A stretch of 64,000 bases of DNA, from assembly GCA_036346395.1 (NCBI GenBank), contig CM070605.1, positions 4,464,001 through 4,528,000 of the forward strand, given 5' to 3'. The translations under genes were made by a program, and so were the position numbers. Shown here in pieces: positions 34,342 to 45,958 of this stretch (positions within the stretch are counted from its first letter, which is position 1; every line of letters starts with the position of its first letter). A model generated the notes under the pieces. The model did not search any database. It was given only the letters and a program-made list of their open reading frames with translations, and was not told the origin of the DNA. Source of the DNA: Hsuehochloa calcarea. Lineage: Eukaryota; Streptophyta; Magnoliopsida; Poales; Poaceae.

Positions 34342-36683
34342 ATAATAGTGCACAAAGTTAAATCCTTAATTTTTCAGGACAAGACTAACCAATATGCTAA
34401 GCCTACGCATAGAATCCTATAATCCTACACACAATCCACCACACATACTTTAACACTAAGTCATTCCACTCGCCTAAGTCTAAATGACTTATCTACTCTA
34501 GTTGTATCCACATAGCCCACAATTAAACACAAAGCCATTGTATAATTGTTAATCAGGTGTAATATCGCCATTCGTGTGATAACGCTAAGCATTGAACTAC
34601 ACTAACCAACCCATGTTGGTGCTACATTAGTTACAAACTAGTATTATCTAGCCTATGGTGACAAGTGTTCATGGCATACAGTCATCAGGGTAGAATAAAT
34701 GATAAATAGGTTGCATAGCTATGCCCAGAAATATCTAAACGTTTGATACTTTAAATAACATGCAATAATTTAAAACAAAGTAATTTTGTAAACTGGGTTC
34801 AATATGATCAACGTCCAACTTGCCTTGGAAAAGGTCTAGGTCCAGGTATTGAGCAACTTCAACTCCATCATACGCTTCGGTGTCTCAATGTCTATTCGCA
34901 AAAGACAACAGAAAACAAACAAACAAAAAAACAGAAAATAAAAAAGCTCCAAACATTATAATATAAACACTGGAAGGTATGGTTTGATTTTATATGAATT
35001 TATAAACTCGAACAAGCTCAATCAGAGTTCGTGTGAGGGAGAACAGGCTTCCGGAAATGGCTCGGGTGTAATAATTTGGGAAAATAACAAAGAAGAGATA
35101 GAACAAAACTGATAAGTGGGACTAAGGGCATATTTTGGGAATCTTTATTTTTGGAATTTTAGAAAAGTATGAGAGACTAACAGGTGGTGTCCACGGTCTA
35201 TAGACTGGGTTCACAGGCCTACGGTGAACTATGTCTATGGAATAGCACAAACAAGTGGGACACACATGTCGCAGGCATGGCTCACGGTGGACTGGGTCTA
35301 CGGTAAACCGATCTAGGGTTTGGGGAGGTGACAACGGGGCTTGCGTGGTGCACGCGTGGCGCTAAGGGGCAACCACATCGGATGACACGTCGACAACGGA
35401 CGAAGACCAAGGGTCAACGGCTACGGCAGCGCAACTTCGACGAGTAGAGGCGACGACGATAGCTGTGGGGTCATGGTGAGGTGACACGTGCATCCGAGAG
35501 AACACGGTGAGGTGGTCTCGATGACGTGGATGTCGAGGCCGGTGGCATGGCAGAAGCAGTGGCGACAACGGGCTACACGACGGCGGCGACAAGGGACGAC
35601 AAATTCAACAATGTGGATGGTGTTGACGGAAACTCAACGGCGGTGGCAGAATCAGACGGCGAAGTCGGTGCGACGGACGAGATTGAACTAAGGATATCTG
35701 CGAGCACAACAGATCAAAAGGAAAATTCAGAAAGCGGATAAGTAGATTGAATCGAGGGGCATGCGGTGACGCAGGCATATTTCGAGATGGCTCACTAGCG
35801 TGGCGAGGAATGTGAAAGAGAAATGGCGGCTGCGGCGGCCTTCGATCGGATTCAAGGAAGACGATGGTCGCGATAGTCTCCTCCGGCGAAATCGGCGGCG
35901 GAGGGTTGCAGGACGAGGGGTGGCGCACATGGAGGGCTCGGGTATTTATAGGCGCGGTTAGGGTTTGGCGGTGCAAAGGCCGAGAAATTTGGGGCCACGG
36001 TGGACTCCGAGTTGGGTCTGGCTTGGAGACGATGCACAGTCCCTGCTAGGCCCACTCGTTAACGATGACGGTGCACGGTTAGATGAGTGTCAGACGCGGG
36101 CATGACACGGCGGCGAGCGCGGGCTGGGTCGCGTAGAGGAAGAGAGAGAGAGAGAGACGCAGGGCGACTGGACTAGCTAGGCCAGAGGAGAGGTTGAAGA
36201 ATAAGCTGGTGGAAGGAACTCGGACCACTCGGCCTTCGAGGTTTTAAATAGTTTTTCTATTTTAGAAAATACTGAAAAGGAAAATTATCAAATAAAGCAC
36301 AAATAACCCAAATAAAATAGTTTTAGATTTAATTGACGTTTGGGTTTTAATCACATTAAATCAATTTATATTTGAAAAAGTCCTGGTTAAGCTTAAATTA
36401 AGTGAGAAAAAAATGGTAAAAGTTTTTTAGGGGACCTAAGCTACACAAAGAGATTTTAAAAGGGCAAAAAATAGGATGTTCCTGTTTTTCTCCATATCAT
36501 GCATGCGCAATCAAAATCTAATCGCCAGGTGCACATAGCAATTCGGTCCCGGGCCCCGCATTCGGTCTCGGGCCACTACACGGTAACGTGGGATTTGATG
36601 CGGACCAATCGAGCATATCCAGCGACAAGCCGGGCCCGTCGCATTGAGTGCCCTTCTTTTAGGCTCCCTGTGCTCCCCTCCGC
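34342..36683 (-). repeat. Diverged Tekay-like LTR sequence and unassigned DNA
   Basis: The segment near 34795-34850 (AATATGATCAACGTCCAACTTGCCTTGG) parallels the Tekay LTRs at 20505-20545 and 29885-29920, in the same order relative to the AT-rich part before it and GC-rich part after it (35330-36240). It is probably a third, more distant LTR of that type. No clear ends were found. ORFs in 35300-36060 are antisense pairs in GC-rich DNA with no domain. A GA run lies at 36137-36157. Confidence 0.4.
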
Positions 36684-36692
36684 CTCGTTCTC
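36684..36692. repeat. Target-site duplication, left copy (CTCGTTCTC)
   Basis: Nine bases identical to 45950-45958, flanking the terminal inverted repeats. Nine is the standard duplication size for Mutator-like elements. Confidence 0.9.
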
Positions 36693-36832
36693 GAATTTTG
36701 GACATATGTAACACTGTGTAAATCCGAAATTCCAAATTTAGCCCCTATACGAAAAAAATTCCGTTTCTAACCCCCCGTTCGACCGCGGGACTGCGTCAGG
36801 CGGGCACTGTCGCTTCGGCGGTGTGGCACCGC
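36693..36832 (+). repeat. MULE left terminal inverted repeat
   Basis: About 140 bp, matching the inverse of 45808-45949 with few differences up to the GCGGGCAC block, then a short diverged part and a common GGTGTGGCACCGC. It is followed (36845-36962) by palindromic motifs of the GTGCGGT...ACCGCAC type. Confidence 0.88.
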
Positions 36833-37530
36833 TGCATTGATCGCTATTCACTTGATCGTGCGGTGCCAAATCAAGACGATCCTGCTTTGTCTGCAGTCGT
36901 GCGGTATGGGACCGCACGACCGAATGCATATGTGCACGTCGTCTTGATCCCATACCGCACGACGAATCTTGATATATGTATTTAGTATTCTTTATATGTA
37001 TTATTGAGTTATTTACAATAAAATAAATTTGGATATATGAAATGTTGTTTCAAAAATTTGAATTTGATGTAGGGTCTAGTTTATAGCTTATGTGATTTTG
37101 TTGATTTTTAGAAAATTGAAAATTTTGTTTGGTAAATCTGAGCGAAAATATGTGAAGTAATGATTGATGTATTTGTGATTTTTGTAGATTCTTGTAGTGA
37201 AAAAATGTTGAAGTGACAATAACAATTTTCGATCATGGTATGTTGTTTTATTGTAGAAAATTTAAAGAATTTTTTTGAAAACAAGCGTGATAAGAACAAT
37301 TAGGCGAAAGGAAGGAAAGTGATATTTAACAATGGAAAAAATGAATGCTCATTGCGGGAGGTGACCTCGTGAGCCGCAGCAGACCTTTGCTTGTTCCTCG
37401 CGAGCGCAGACCCTTGCTATGTTGCGTGTCTCCTCCCATTGTGCCTTCTTGCGGGACTCCTCCTTAGCCTTCCGCCTAGTTTCATTTATCTGTCGCGAAT
37501 TCACGCCAACTATTTATATTCTGCAAAAGT

Positions 37531-37904
37531 TGGTCTCTTTTGTCACGTCCATCGCGCAAAGATGGCCTCTTTTGTCATGTCCACCGCAAAGTCGGTCTCT
37601 TTTGTCACGTCAACTGCGCAAAGGCGGCCTCTTTTGTCATGTCATTGCGCAAAGTGGCCTCTTTTGTCACGTCATCGAGCAAAGCGGCCTCTTTTGTCAC
37701 GTCCTTCGCGCAAAGATGGCCTCTTTTGTCATGTCATCGCGCAAAGTGGTCTCTTTTGTCACGTCCTGCGCAAAGTGGCCTCTTTGTCATGTCATTGCGC
37801 AAAGTGGCCTCTTTGTCACGTCCACCGAGCAAAGTGGCCTCTTTTGTCACGTCCTTTCGCAAAGGTGGTCTCTTTTGTCACGTCCACTGCGATAAGTTGT
37901 CTCG
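37531..37904 (+). repeat. Minisatellite: 12 units of about 30-34 bp
   Basis: Twelve head-to-tail copies with the core GGCCTCTTTTGTCACGTC and a variable tail ending in GCAAAG. Units differ at C/T in GG(C/T)CTC, at CAC/CAT and in tail length. The array is open in all three plus-strand frames, hence the long low-value frames here. It ends immediately before a TATA box, so it sits where an upstream promoter array would be. Confidence 0.9.
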
Positions 37905-37909
37905 TTTCG

Positions 37910-37917
37910 TATAAATA
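37910..37917 (+). promoter_or_regulatory. TATA box for the plus-strand MULE gene
   Basis: TATAAATA directly after the minisatellite and about 190 bases before the first GRF zinc-finger ATG. The match and position are good; function is inferred. Confidence 0.5.
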
Positions 37918-38103
37918 TACGGTTGGGGTCCCATGATATTGTAGGCGTGAACGTGCAAATCGAAAAAAAAGTGTGTCCTCTTACATTGTGAAACATAACA
38001 TGTCGGAAGGCGAGGGCCGATCGGATATGGGTCACCGAAGGAAGACCTTCCCTTAGAAAGGAGGAGGTATTTGGTCCACACTACCGCTTGATACCAACTC
38101 GGC

Positions 38104-38440
38104 GTGCTCAACGGCATGGCGAAGTGCCGACACAATGAGGACGCGGTTGTGCGAGCCCTCGAATGCCGATTCGATGGCGGCGACGTTCTTCCGATGCCCA
38201 CGATCGGGGTAAAAAGTAGTAACATTACTTTCTTATTTCTTATGCGGTGCATGTTTATCCTCCTTTCCTGCGGATGGCGAAATCACGAGTTCTCGGTGGA
38301 TCGACCCTCCCCCGAGCGTTATATTGTCAATTATGTATTCACATTATGGCGTGAATATTTAAGTTGGAGGAGCGAATTGAGACCCTCAATGAGGAGAACA
38401 CCGACCTCCGCCAATGATGCAGCGCCAACGTATGAAGTAG
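38104..38440 (+). pseudogene. GRF-type zinc finger and coiled coil, frameshifted
   Basis: Plus strand. Frame 1 gives MAKCRHNEDAVVRALECRFDGG, the first half of a GRF zinc finger (C-x-H, then VVR). The G-R-R-F/Y-x-C-P block that should follow appears only after a one-base shift. Further on, ERYIVNYVFTLWREYL and, in yet another frame, KLEERIETLNEENTDLR form the short coiled coil that commonly follows this finger in grass proteins. The family binds single-stranded nucleic acid in known members. The product of this copy would be broken. Confidence 0.55.
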
Positions 38441-38764
38441 AAAGAGTGACTAAGTTAGTAATGTGTCGTATGTAATTTGTTGTAGTCGTTGTTGTGTTGA
38501 TGGTGTGGTATTGAGCATGTTGTTTTGATTTTATTTCTTGCGTGTAATCTTTATTACGTATGTGCAATGTATGTTTTGTTTCGTGTTGGCATTCGTCACG
38601 CATTCTTATTGTGTGGACTCTATGGACCGAGGCCCCAGGAGCCTATAAGAGGAGCCATTCCTCACCTAGCCCCCGCATTGTTCTCCCTCACCTCTGAATT
38701 AGTTCTTCCCATTACGTGTAGTTATCATTCCTTCTCACTCCCACGGACGCCGATATGAGTCATC

Positions 38765-39070
38765 TCAAGGCCGCATCGTCCGCTCAATGGTGATTTGCCC
38801 AAAATGCAACACGGTTGTTAGGCGTAAGACCTCACACACGGCCACGAATCTGGGCGGCACTACTACAAGTGCCCCTTTCACTCGGTGAGTATGATTGTTT
38901 GGGTTCATTCAAATCGTGAAGGCATGTTTGACAATATTGTTCTCGTGAAACGCAGAAGCCCCGTGATTGCCGATTCGGGTGTGGGAGGATGAAATGGGCG
39001 GTAGGGCCCGACATTGCGAGGCATGAGAGAGTTGTCGTGGGGGTAGCGACCCGTCGAGATCGCCATCGTT
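38765..39070 (+). pseudogene. Second GRF-type zinc finger, frameshifted
   Basis: Plus strand. VCPKCNTVVRRKTSHTATN starts a second GRF finger. After a one-base shift the sequence reads GRHYYKCPFHS, the central block with the third zinc ligand. About 70 bases later DC-F, then in a shifted frame RVWEDEM, corresponds to the C-terminal block of the finger. It may be a second domain of the same gene (after an intron) or a second gene. Confidence 0.5.
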
Positions 39071-40669
39071 TTGATAGAGTGGAGTGGAAGATTAATTTAA
39101 TGTTGTGTGCTATTTTCTTTCTTGTGTTTATTGTTATCGTTAAGGTGTAGTGTTGGAGGTTATTGTTGTGTTTATTGTTATCGTGTGTCTTAGTCTTTGG
39201 AGGGTTAATGTATGTTTACGTGAAGCAAGATGTAAATAAATAATTTGCAAAACATGCAATGGATATGTATTACACATCGTCACGTTTCATAAATAGTTCT
39301 GACAAACCATGAGGCGTTCTTAAATCGTAATTACAAAAACTCATTATGGATCTAAATGCCGCCTCCTGACGGGCGTATGTGCTCCTCGGAGAAGGTGAAC
39401 CTGCTAGGGGAGTGCGGTGCATCTCGAAGGTCGTACTGCGATGCCTGCGTCCGAGGTGGTGCCGGGTACGACTGCGTGGGGAGGTCCGTCGGATGGCCGA
39501 AAATAGAGCTCATCAATCGGTCGACGAGGGTCTATGTCCTGTTTGAGATGTTACATCCGAATTCGCCATGCACATCGTTGTTACTAATACATAGTAATAT
39601 CAAAAGGCATTTACCTGCGTTGGCTGAAATGCCGATGACCCACCATACTCCTGCACCGTGTAATCTTGGTAGGTCTGGCCAAACCACTCGTCTTTGCTCC
39701 GCATCTTGGGTGACCACCATGAGCGACGAACAGCAGCACCTCAAAGTCTTGTCCGAGTCGTGGTCATTGTCTCGGAGATCGGGCCCGTTGGCAAAGCGAG
39801 ATTGTTCGCTCCCCATACTCCTCCGTGATGGCGATGGCGGTAGCGAGGTGCTATCACGTCGTAAATCTTTGCAAGAAAAAGATGTGGTTAGAGATAAATG
39901 GCAAGCGAGTGCACGAACAAATAGGTGGCAAATGTCGTGCAAGCGGTCGAAACAGCGTGGGACGACGAGCGAGCGGCCGGGTCGATCTTTGATCTGCGAT
40001 GGGCGTGGCGATGATGGGCGTCTTGATAGCGCTGCGCCGACGGTGGCGCGGAGGGGGTGGTGGTGGTCGGCCCGTCGCGACCAAGTCGTCAACAGCGTCA
40101 TCTCGTGGTGACCACAAGCGATGGTCCGTATGGCGGACTGGCGTTATCATATATGTTGCGATCGAAGTGAGCGAGACGATCATCGAATTGGCTCTCCCAC
40201 GATGGAGAGCCTGGTACCTAAATCGTGGATACGATGCAATCGGTCGAACTGCAGTTACAGAAGTAACTAGTTAAAACATAATCATGCACATTAATTACAT
40301 ACTAATCTCTTACCGTCTCATCGTGCCGTGCCGCTCGATGCCGGTCTGGACCTGCCTCTATAGCAGCCTCGTGTATGATCTCCACTGGACGCTGTGGCGG
40401 CGCCCCAGTAAGCCTACTGCGGGTGCGTGGAACGTACCACTCGAGGTATGTGCTATACGTGCGAGGTAAATGCGGCGGGTCTCATCCACAACCATCGTGT
40501 CGCGTGGTCACGCCACATGTCTGTCCACTCCCGTTGTACGCCTCTCCAGTCTTCGTTCGCTCGCCCTCTCCTCGATTGCCTGCAAGTTAATTGAGACATC
40601 CACAATTAGTAGGGGCACAAAGTAATGCATTAATTACAGTTACCGTGAAATCACATACCGGTGGGTGGT
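39071..40669. other. MULE interior without recognised gene
   Basis: Contains a 251-codon plus-strand frame (39356-40111) mirrored by minus-strand frames (39532-40101). None has a domain I recognise. It may include the C-terminal tail of the minus-strand PMD protein. Confidence 0.4.
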
Positions 40670-41641
40670 GGGTGCAAGAGGCGTCTGGCGAGGTGGGACA
40701 ACTTTGGTACATGCTGAAGCGCCTCATGACTCATTGCGGGTTGTATGGCTCGACGCGGTGAGAGAACACCAAGTGGCAAGTCGTCAACCAATACATGTGA
40801 TCCGCCCGACCGAGATGATAATCCGTGGGGGCGTGTCCATAATGAGCGGTGGAGTCCATGGCCACGGACTATCTCTACCTCGTGGAGTGTCTCGAACATG
40901 TTGTGGAACTCCGCACGCACGCGTCTCGGTCTCTCCTGGCCCACCGCAACCGAGCATGTGTCCAACGCGTACCCATGGTGGGCCCTTCGACGGCGTCGTC
41001 TCCATTACCAACTCCGTACAAATGTGGGTGAACTTCGTGAGGGTGCGAAGTACCAAAGTAAGGCTCGCCGACGGGAAGTGTTCCCGACCACAATCGAAGA
41101 AGAACGTAGCACACGACTAGGACCGGCTCGTGGCCGTAATCTGTTGTGAGGCATCACACAAACCTCGGTATGTGGCGCTAAAACAACCGATCCCGACTAT
41201 CTTGTGGCACCTCACCAGCCGACCATCCGCCAAGGACTCGCTAGATGTATGTAGCTAAGGCCCGAATCAATCTCCGATGGTGCTAGGGAACAAGACCCAC
41301 CCGACGAAATAGCAGTGCATAACGAAGTGTGTCCGCTTTGGTAAATCATGTGCGAGCAGACATGTCATGTCTGACGGCTGACCATGTGGCACACCGACTA
41401 CGTTGTCCGGGATCGGATGGCCGAATCGCCGAGCGGATGGACCTTCCAATCTGCGACCGGGGTGGCACTCTGGAAGCACCACGGAGGGGTAGACTGTAAG
41501 CATTGTCACATCCCGCAGAGTAAGCGTCATCTCGCCCAATGAAGTGGAAGGTGTGAGTCTCCGCCTCCGGCGATCAACAAGAGCGGACAAAGAACGGCGC
41601 ATCAAAGCGCAGCGCGTGCGGTACATCCAACATGCGGGCAA
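40670..41641 (-). pseudogene. Plant mobile domain (PMD) protein, frameshifted
   Basis: Minus strand. Read across frames it follows the PMD order. LVDR plus ETHTF-like and GEMTLTLRDVTML come near 41520-41590, then a GWVLFPSTIGD block near 41270-41300. TYRGLCDAS lies near 41150, LWS/GEPYFGTSHPHEVHPH near 41050, and VMRRFSMYQS near 40710. PMD proteins exist as host genes (MAIN/MAIL1, involved in silencing and genome stability) and as genes inside plant transposons including MULEs; this is of the transposon kind. At least three frame changes and a stop make it non-functional. It lies downstream of the transposase on the same strand and could once have been a fusion or a second gene. Confidence 0.65.
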
Positions 41642-41801
41642 TGGGCGGCAACCCGGTGTACCGATGAGTGGGATGTCTGCATTGGTCGAGAGGCGGTGCT
41701 CTCGGGGCTCCTAAGGATCAAGCTCGGAGGCCCGTCTCCGACGCGACCACGATAGGCATCGGTGTCGCTCATCCCACCGGGGTCAAGCAACTCGTAAGCC
41801 A

Positions 41802-44567
41802 TCACCGCCAAACAAGAAAAACAAGTGAGTCTACATTGATAATATGATGTGCAACAAATGAAAACATAACTAACGAAAGAAGCGTAATGACAATAAAGCG
41901 TGCGGAATGTACACATACATAATGTAGACAAACAACATACAGAATGTACAAAAACATAAATGTGTGTGACATACGGACATAGAACCAACAATACATCGTC
42001 GGGTTGCTTGATGTCGGCCTATTTGGGCCTTGGTGAGGAGTGCCCAATCGTCTTGCAAAGCCTACACTTTGGCCGCCGAACTCGATCCCCACGCCGGGTG
42101 TCATCCATGTCATTGCGGATCGACGGCTTTGTCGTCGCCACGACCGACATGCTTGATTGCATCGTTTGGTACCCACTTTACCTCCCCGCCATAATTCTCT
42201 ATAGTGCATATATACCCGTATGAATGAAACTCTGCACTCCGGTGTTGCATACAAGTCTTTGCATGTCGTAATCTTGTGAGATGTCTTGGTCGACGCTTTA
42301 CGCCATACTGCGCAGTTGCATACACATGGGAGCACGGTTTGTGAAGAAGTGGGGCTTATTGCGAGTGCAAGATGCTTTGTCATCAATCGTGCATACGTGT
42401 TTGCGATCCTCCGATGTGACCCATGACGCATCACACTGAGGCGAACCTCGAACTTGTTCCTTAGGCCATCAATGGGTCGAGCAATGTGGGAACGACTCTT
42501 CTCCATCTTTTTCCCCATATCGCTGCATTACTCTCAGTCTTGCTTGTTTTCGTCGAGGTGCTTCTTCGCCATCATGGCTCTATTGACAAAATACCCGACA
42601 AGATGCGGTTCCGCTCTCGTCCACGATTGCAGTGATTGGTAGAGATCGGCGCCCTTCAAGACTCCGTTGTAAACCTCCGACATATTAGTTGTCATGATCC
42701 CATACCTCGCCCCGGTGTCGTGCAACAAAGACCACATCTCCAAGTCAGTGCATTTGATTGAACCCATTGTGTGAACACCCCAACTCTTGTGGAGCCTCCC
42801 TCCACGGCCTGACTCTGCGGACATGCTTACTAGCCTCTGATCGAGTTGCCTCCACAAGGTGTCAAACTTCCGCAGTTACGCACACATAGCTTCTTAAACA
42901 TCTTCATTAAGTCCTTGCTACGGAACCTTCGTGGAAGTTCGCGACAAGATGCCTCATGCACCAACGGTTCTTCGTGATCATTCCACCGGAAGGGGTTGCG
43001 TCCCATTCGCATCGTTCATAACGCAGCATAAAGAAGCTCGCATTGCGGTCGAGATGATACACGCCGGGACGACCTTGCACTATGGCACCTTCACATTGGC
43101 AAGGAACCAAAGCCGCCTATCCGTATTCTCATTCTCCACAATTGCAAATGCCATCGAGTAATCGGTCATTTGCGTCCGCACGCAATCGCGGTGAGGATAG
43201 TACCCTTGTACTTGCCGGATATGAGCGTCCGTCTATCGTTAGCACCGACGGCACGACACAAGCCTTGTATCGCTTCGATGGAAGGCCCGAACACTCTGTC
43301 AAGAATATAACGCCGGGCCCTGTAGGATGAACCCTCTCTCGCTTTGTTAATGTCGTGCTCGATTTGATTACGTGATTTCTTTGCAGCATTCTTGGGACCG
43401 TGTCGCACGCCTCCTCAGACGTCCCAAACATACGGCAAAGCACCTTCGTTTCGCCCTCCATGCCTTCTTGTAGTGACCTCAATCCTCCGAATTTGCTATA
43501 CGCCATTATAACCTTCGGAGAAATGGATACATCTGCCACGATGAGGTGGCTCACCAGCTCCGCAACATATGCTGATGTCATGTTGCGGTGCCTACGTACT
43601 GGCCCCGCAAGCTCACAACTGTGATCATGCAGCACCGTTATCCGGAACTTCAGTGCCTGCGCCCTTGAACCGCTGTGCACGAATTTTGCCAGCACAGGAC
43701 CCGTCAACACACTTCACAATGTACGTGTTCGGTTTGACACATGCACCCCGTCGTCCGGCTCATGTTCACGGCGTATCTAGCAATAGCTCTTTGGGCAACA
43801 CTCTTATTCTAAGCATCGCCCCAAAATGAGTGTGCCTCATTGAACCCCATTCTCCTCCTCCTTTGTGGCGAGAACTAGAAGATGCCTGCGTTGTCGTCCA
43901 GTCTGGATGGCACGTACGCACCGTCGGTGGTCACAACACCACCTACCACCCCTCCAATTGCAGCTTCGCCATCGTCGTCCTCTCCAGAACTGCCTGTTTC
44001 CTCATCCTCCTCCTCCTCGCTGCCCACTTCTTCCACCTGGTCCCCAAGGTACTCATGACCGATCAATACAGGCCCACCACCTCTCCTCCACACCTTCGCT
44101 ATTCGAAATTCTCCGCATGCCTCCCGAGGTCTTCATCACCCACTTCCTCGCCCACATCTTCTCCTCGCACAAGCGTCTTCATGACCGCCCAAGATGAACC
44201 TAGGCACTACATACGCACGGTGCGATCGAGCCACCCATGGCGGATGATTACATCCTCTCCACGAACTCGACATATACCATTGGTGCGGCATATATCGCGA
44301 CATCGTGGTTGCACACAACCTCCATGTAGTTGGCCCACGAGGCATCGTTGGTCACCTTCAGAAGTTGCCACATTCTCTCCCGCATCACCCACCATTGACG
44401 ATATATCGCCTCGATCCGTAACTTCTTCCTTCCGGTGTGCCGATCGAACGCCGAACGGACACACCTCCGTAGGTCGACAAGTTCATGGCGTTCGGCCGGG
44501 TGCCCGGATCACGGTCGGTCACAATTAGACAGTGCCGCCCCATACGTCCCGTCGCGACTGAGACCAC
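41802..44567 (-). pseudogene. MULE transposase (MuDR-A-like), frameshifted
   Basis: Minus strand. An N-terminal segment (44567-44207) is followed by an acidic Glu/Asp stretch (43875-44093, EEVGSEEEEDEETG). Then comes the DNA-binding part (ITVLHDHSCE, VAELV). The catalytic core has VLTIDGR with the first Asp, then in a shifted frame ISGKYKGTILTAIA and DANDRLLDGI. MRHLVANF (43 kb) and LLHDTGARYGIMTTNMSEVYN (about 42.7 kb) follow, then a diverged C-terminal part with frames to 41802. The core spans about 42530-43400. Multiple frameshifts show this copy is inactive. Confidence 0.8.
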
Positions 44568-44569
44568 TA

Positions 44570-45640
44570 CTAGTAGAATACGAACAAGTCTTGAATGTCG
44601 ACCATGACGTACCTAACATAAGTGCACAATCAACCATCTCATTACACAACATGCAACAATCGATCATCACACCCCACTACCCCATTGTAACATTAATAAA
44701 GACGGTATTTATAAATCTACAATTTACTTCTAACTATTTTACTTCTAAATTCTAACATACATCAAATTACATATTCACTTCATTTTTATTTCCATTTCTA
44801 ATTCATATGAAAATTACATTACAACGTTATTTTATTTTCACTATTGTTCTCAGATAAGCTTGTTTGATTCATGCCAAATTCCCATTACATGTTAAGTGCA
44901 TAATCAACCATGTTAGTTTCAAACATGCAATAATCGTACCATCAAACACCCGCTACCGCACTTTATTTTCAATTTATTTTTACCACCAACCGCACTATAT
45001 CCACTTCTTCCCTAACCGTACTAATTGTATGTTTCTAATCACATTACTATTGTTATCACCTACAAATGCTCTAAAAATATGTACTTTCTCACCGTCTACA
45101 AATCTACAAGTTCATATTTTCGCACAACATGAAACTACATTACAATACGTATGTTCTCAAAAACATAGTATAATATTACATACACTACAATACATCATGC
45201 CTAATATATGTTAGATTTGCTACAAATACATAGCGTATCAAAGATTGACCTAAAATAACATTAACCAAACATGGTTTGCTTAATTATAAACTAATGACAT
45301 ACATAAAATATTAGTTACACGTGTACAAAACTTACCTCTTCTTGAAGCTCACGAGACGATCTACAACTTTTGTACTTGCCAAATCCGCTGCTTCCGAACG
45401 AAATCAACTCAAATCTTCCTTCTTTCGCTCCTCAGTTTTTCACTGCCTTCCTGCTCTCGCTCGGTTGAATGAACTACAAATGAGCTTCTTCCTTCGTATG
45501 CCAACATATACGCTGATCTTTTGCTCATGGAGAAGGGCCATAGAAATGAATAGCTGACGCGTGTGCTAGCGAGTGCCAGGCCTGGCTGTTTTCGGTGCTT
45601 TCGGCGGATGGAATGACAGCAGAGAGACGCGCGGTCGGGA
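44570..45640. other. MULE right interior, non-coding
   Basis: AT-rich DNA (44640-45300) then mixed sequence. It would hold the promoter and 5' UTR of the minus-strand transposase. No further gene is visible. Confidence 0.5.
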
Positions 45641-45807
45641 GAACAGACGCGCGGTGGGGGGGGGTGTATTCGGGTCGTGCGGTATGGGACCGCACGACCG
45701 GTGCACAGTGCATTCGGGTCGTGCGGTCCCATACCGCACGACACATCATACAGATCTTGATCGTCTTGATTTGGCACCGCACGATCGCGTGGAACAATCT
45801 TGATCGT

Positions 45808-45949
45808 GCGGTGCCACACCGCACGAGCGGACAGGTGCCCGCCTGACGCAGTCCCGCGGTCGAACGGGGGGCTAGAAACGGAATTTTTTTCGTATAGGGG
45901 CTAAATTTGGAATTTCGGATTTACACAGTGTTACATATGTCCAAAATTC
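45808..45949 (-). repeat. MULE right terminal inverted repeat
   Basis: Inverse of 36693-36832. It is preceded at 45665-45805 by several palindromic TCGTGCGGT/ACCGCACGA motifs, mirrored near the left end. Confidence 0.88.
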
Positions 45950-45958
45950 CTCGTTCTC
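45950..45958. repeat. Target-site duplication, right copy (CTCGTTCTC)
   Basis: Identical to 36684-36692. Confidence 0.9.

Larger units (their letters stand above)
36693..45949. mobile_element. Mutator-like element (MULE), 9257 bp, with transposase, PMD and GRF zinc-finger genes
   Basis: The ends GAATTTTGGACATATG (left) and its inverse (right) begin terminal inverted repeats of about 140 bp, flanked by the 9 bp duplication CTCGTTCTC. The minus strand carries a MULE transposase (about 41800-44570) and a plant-mobile-domain protein (about 40670-41640). The plus strand carries a minisatellite, a TATA box and GRF zinc-finger/coiled-coil coding sequence (37531-39070). All coding parts show frameshifts, so this copy is dead, but terminal repeats and duplication are nearly intact, so it moved fairly recently. 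Large size and extra genes distinguish it from simple MULEs. Confidence 0.9.

Noticed and set aside
37531..37904. Regular short repeats that could suggest a CRISPR-like array
   Set aside because: The units are contiguous and degenerate with no unique spacers, inside a plant transposon. This is a minisatellite.
39356..40111. 251-codon plus-strand ORF in the MULE
   Set aside because: No recognisable domain, and the minus strand is open over the same stretch; not enough to call a gene.
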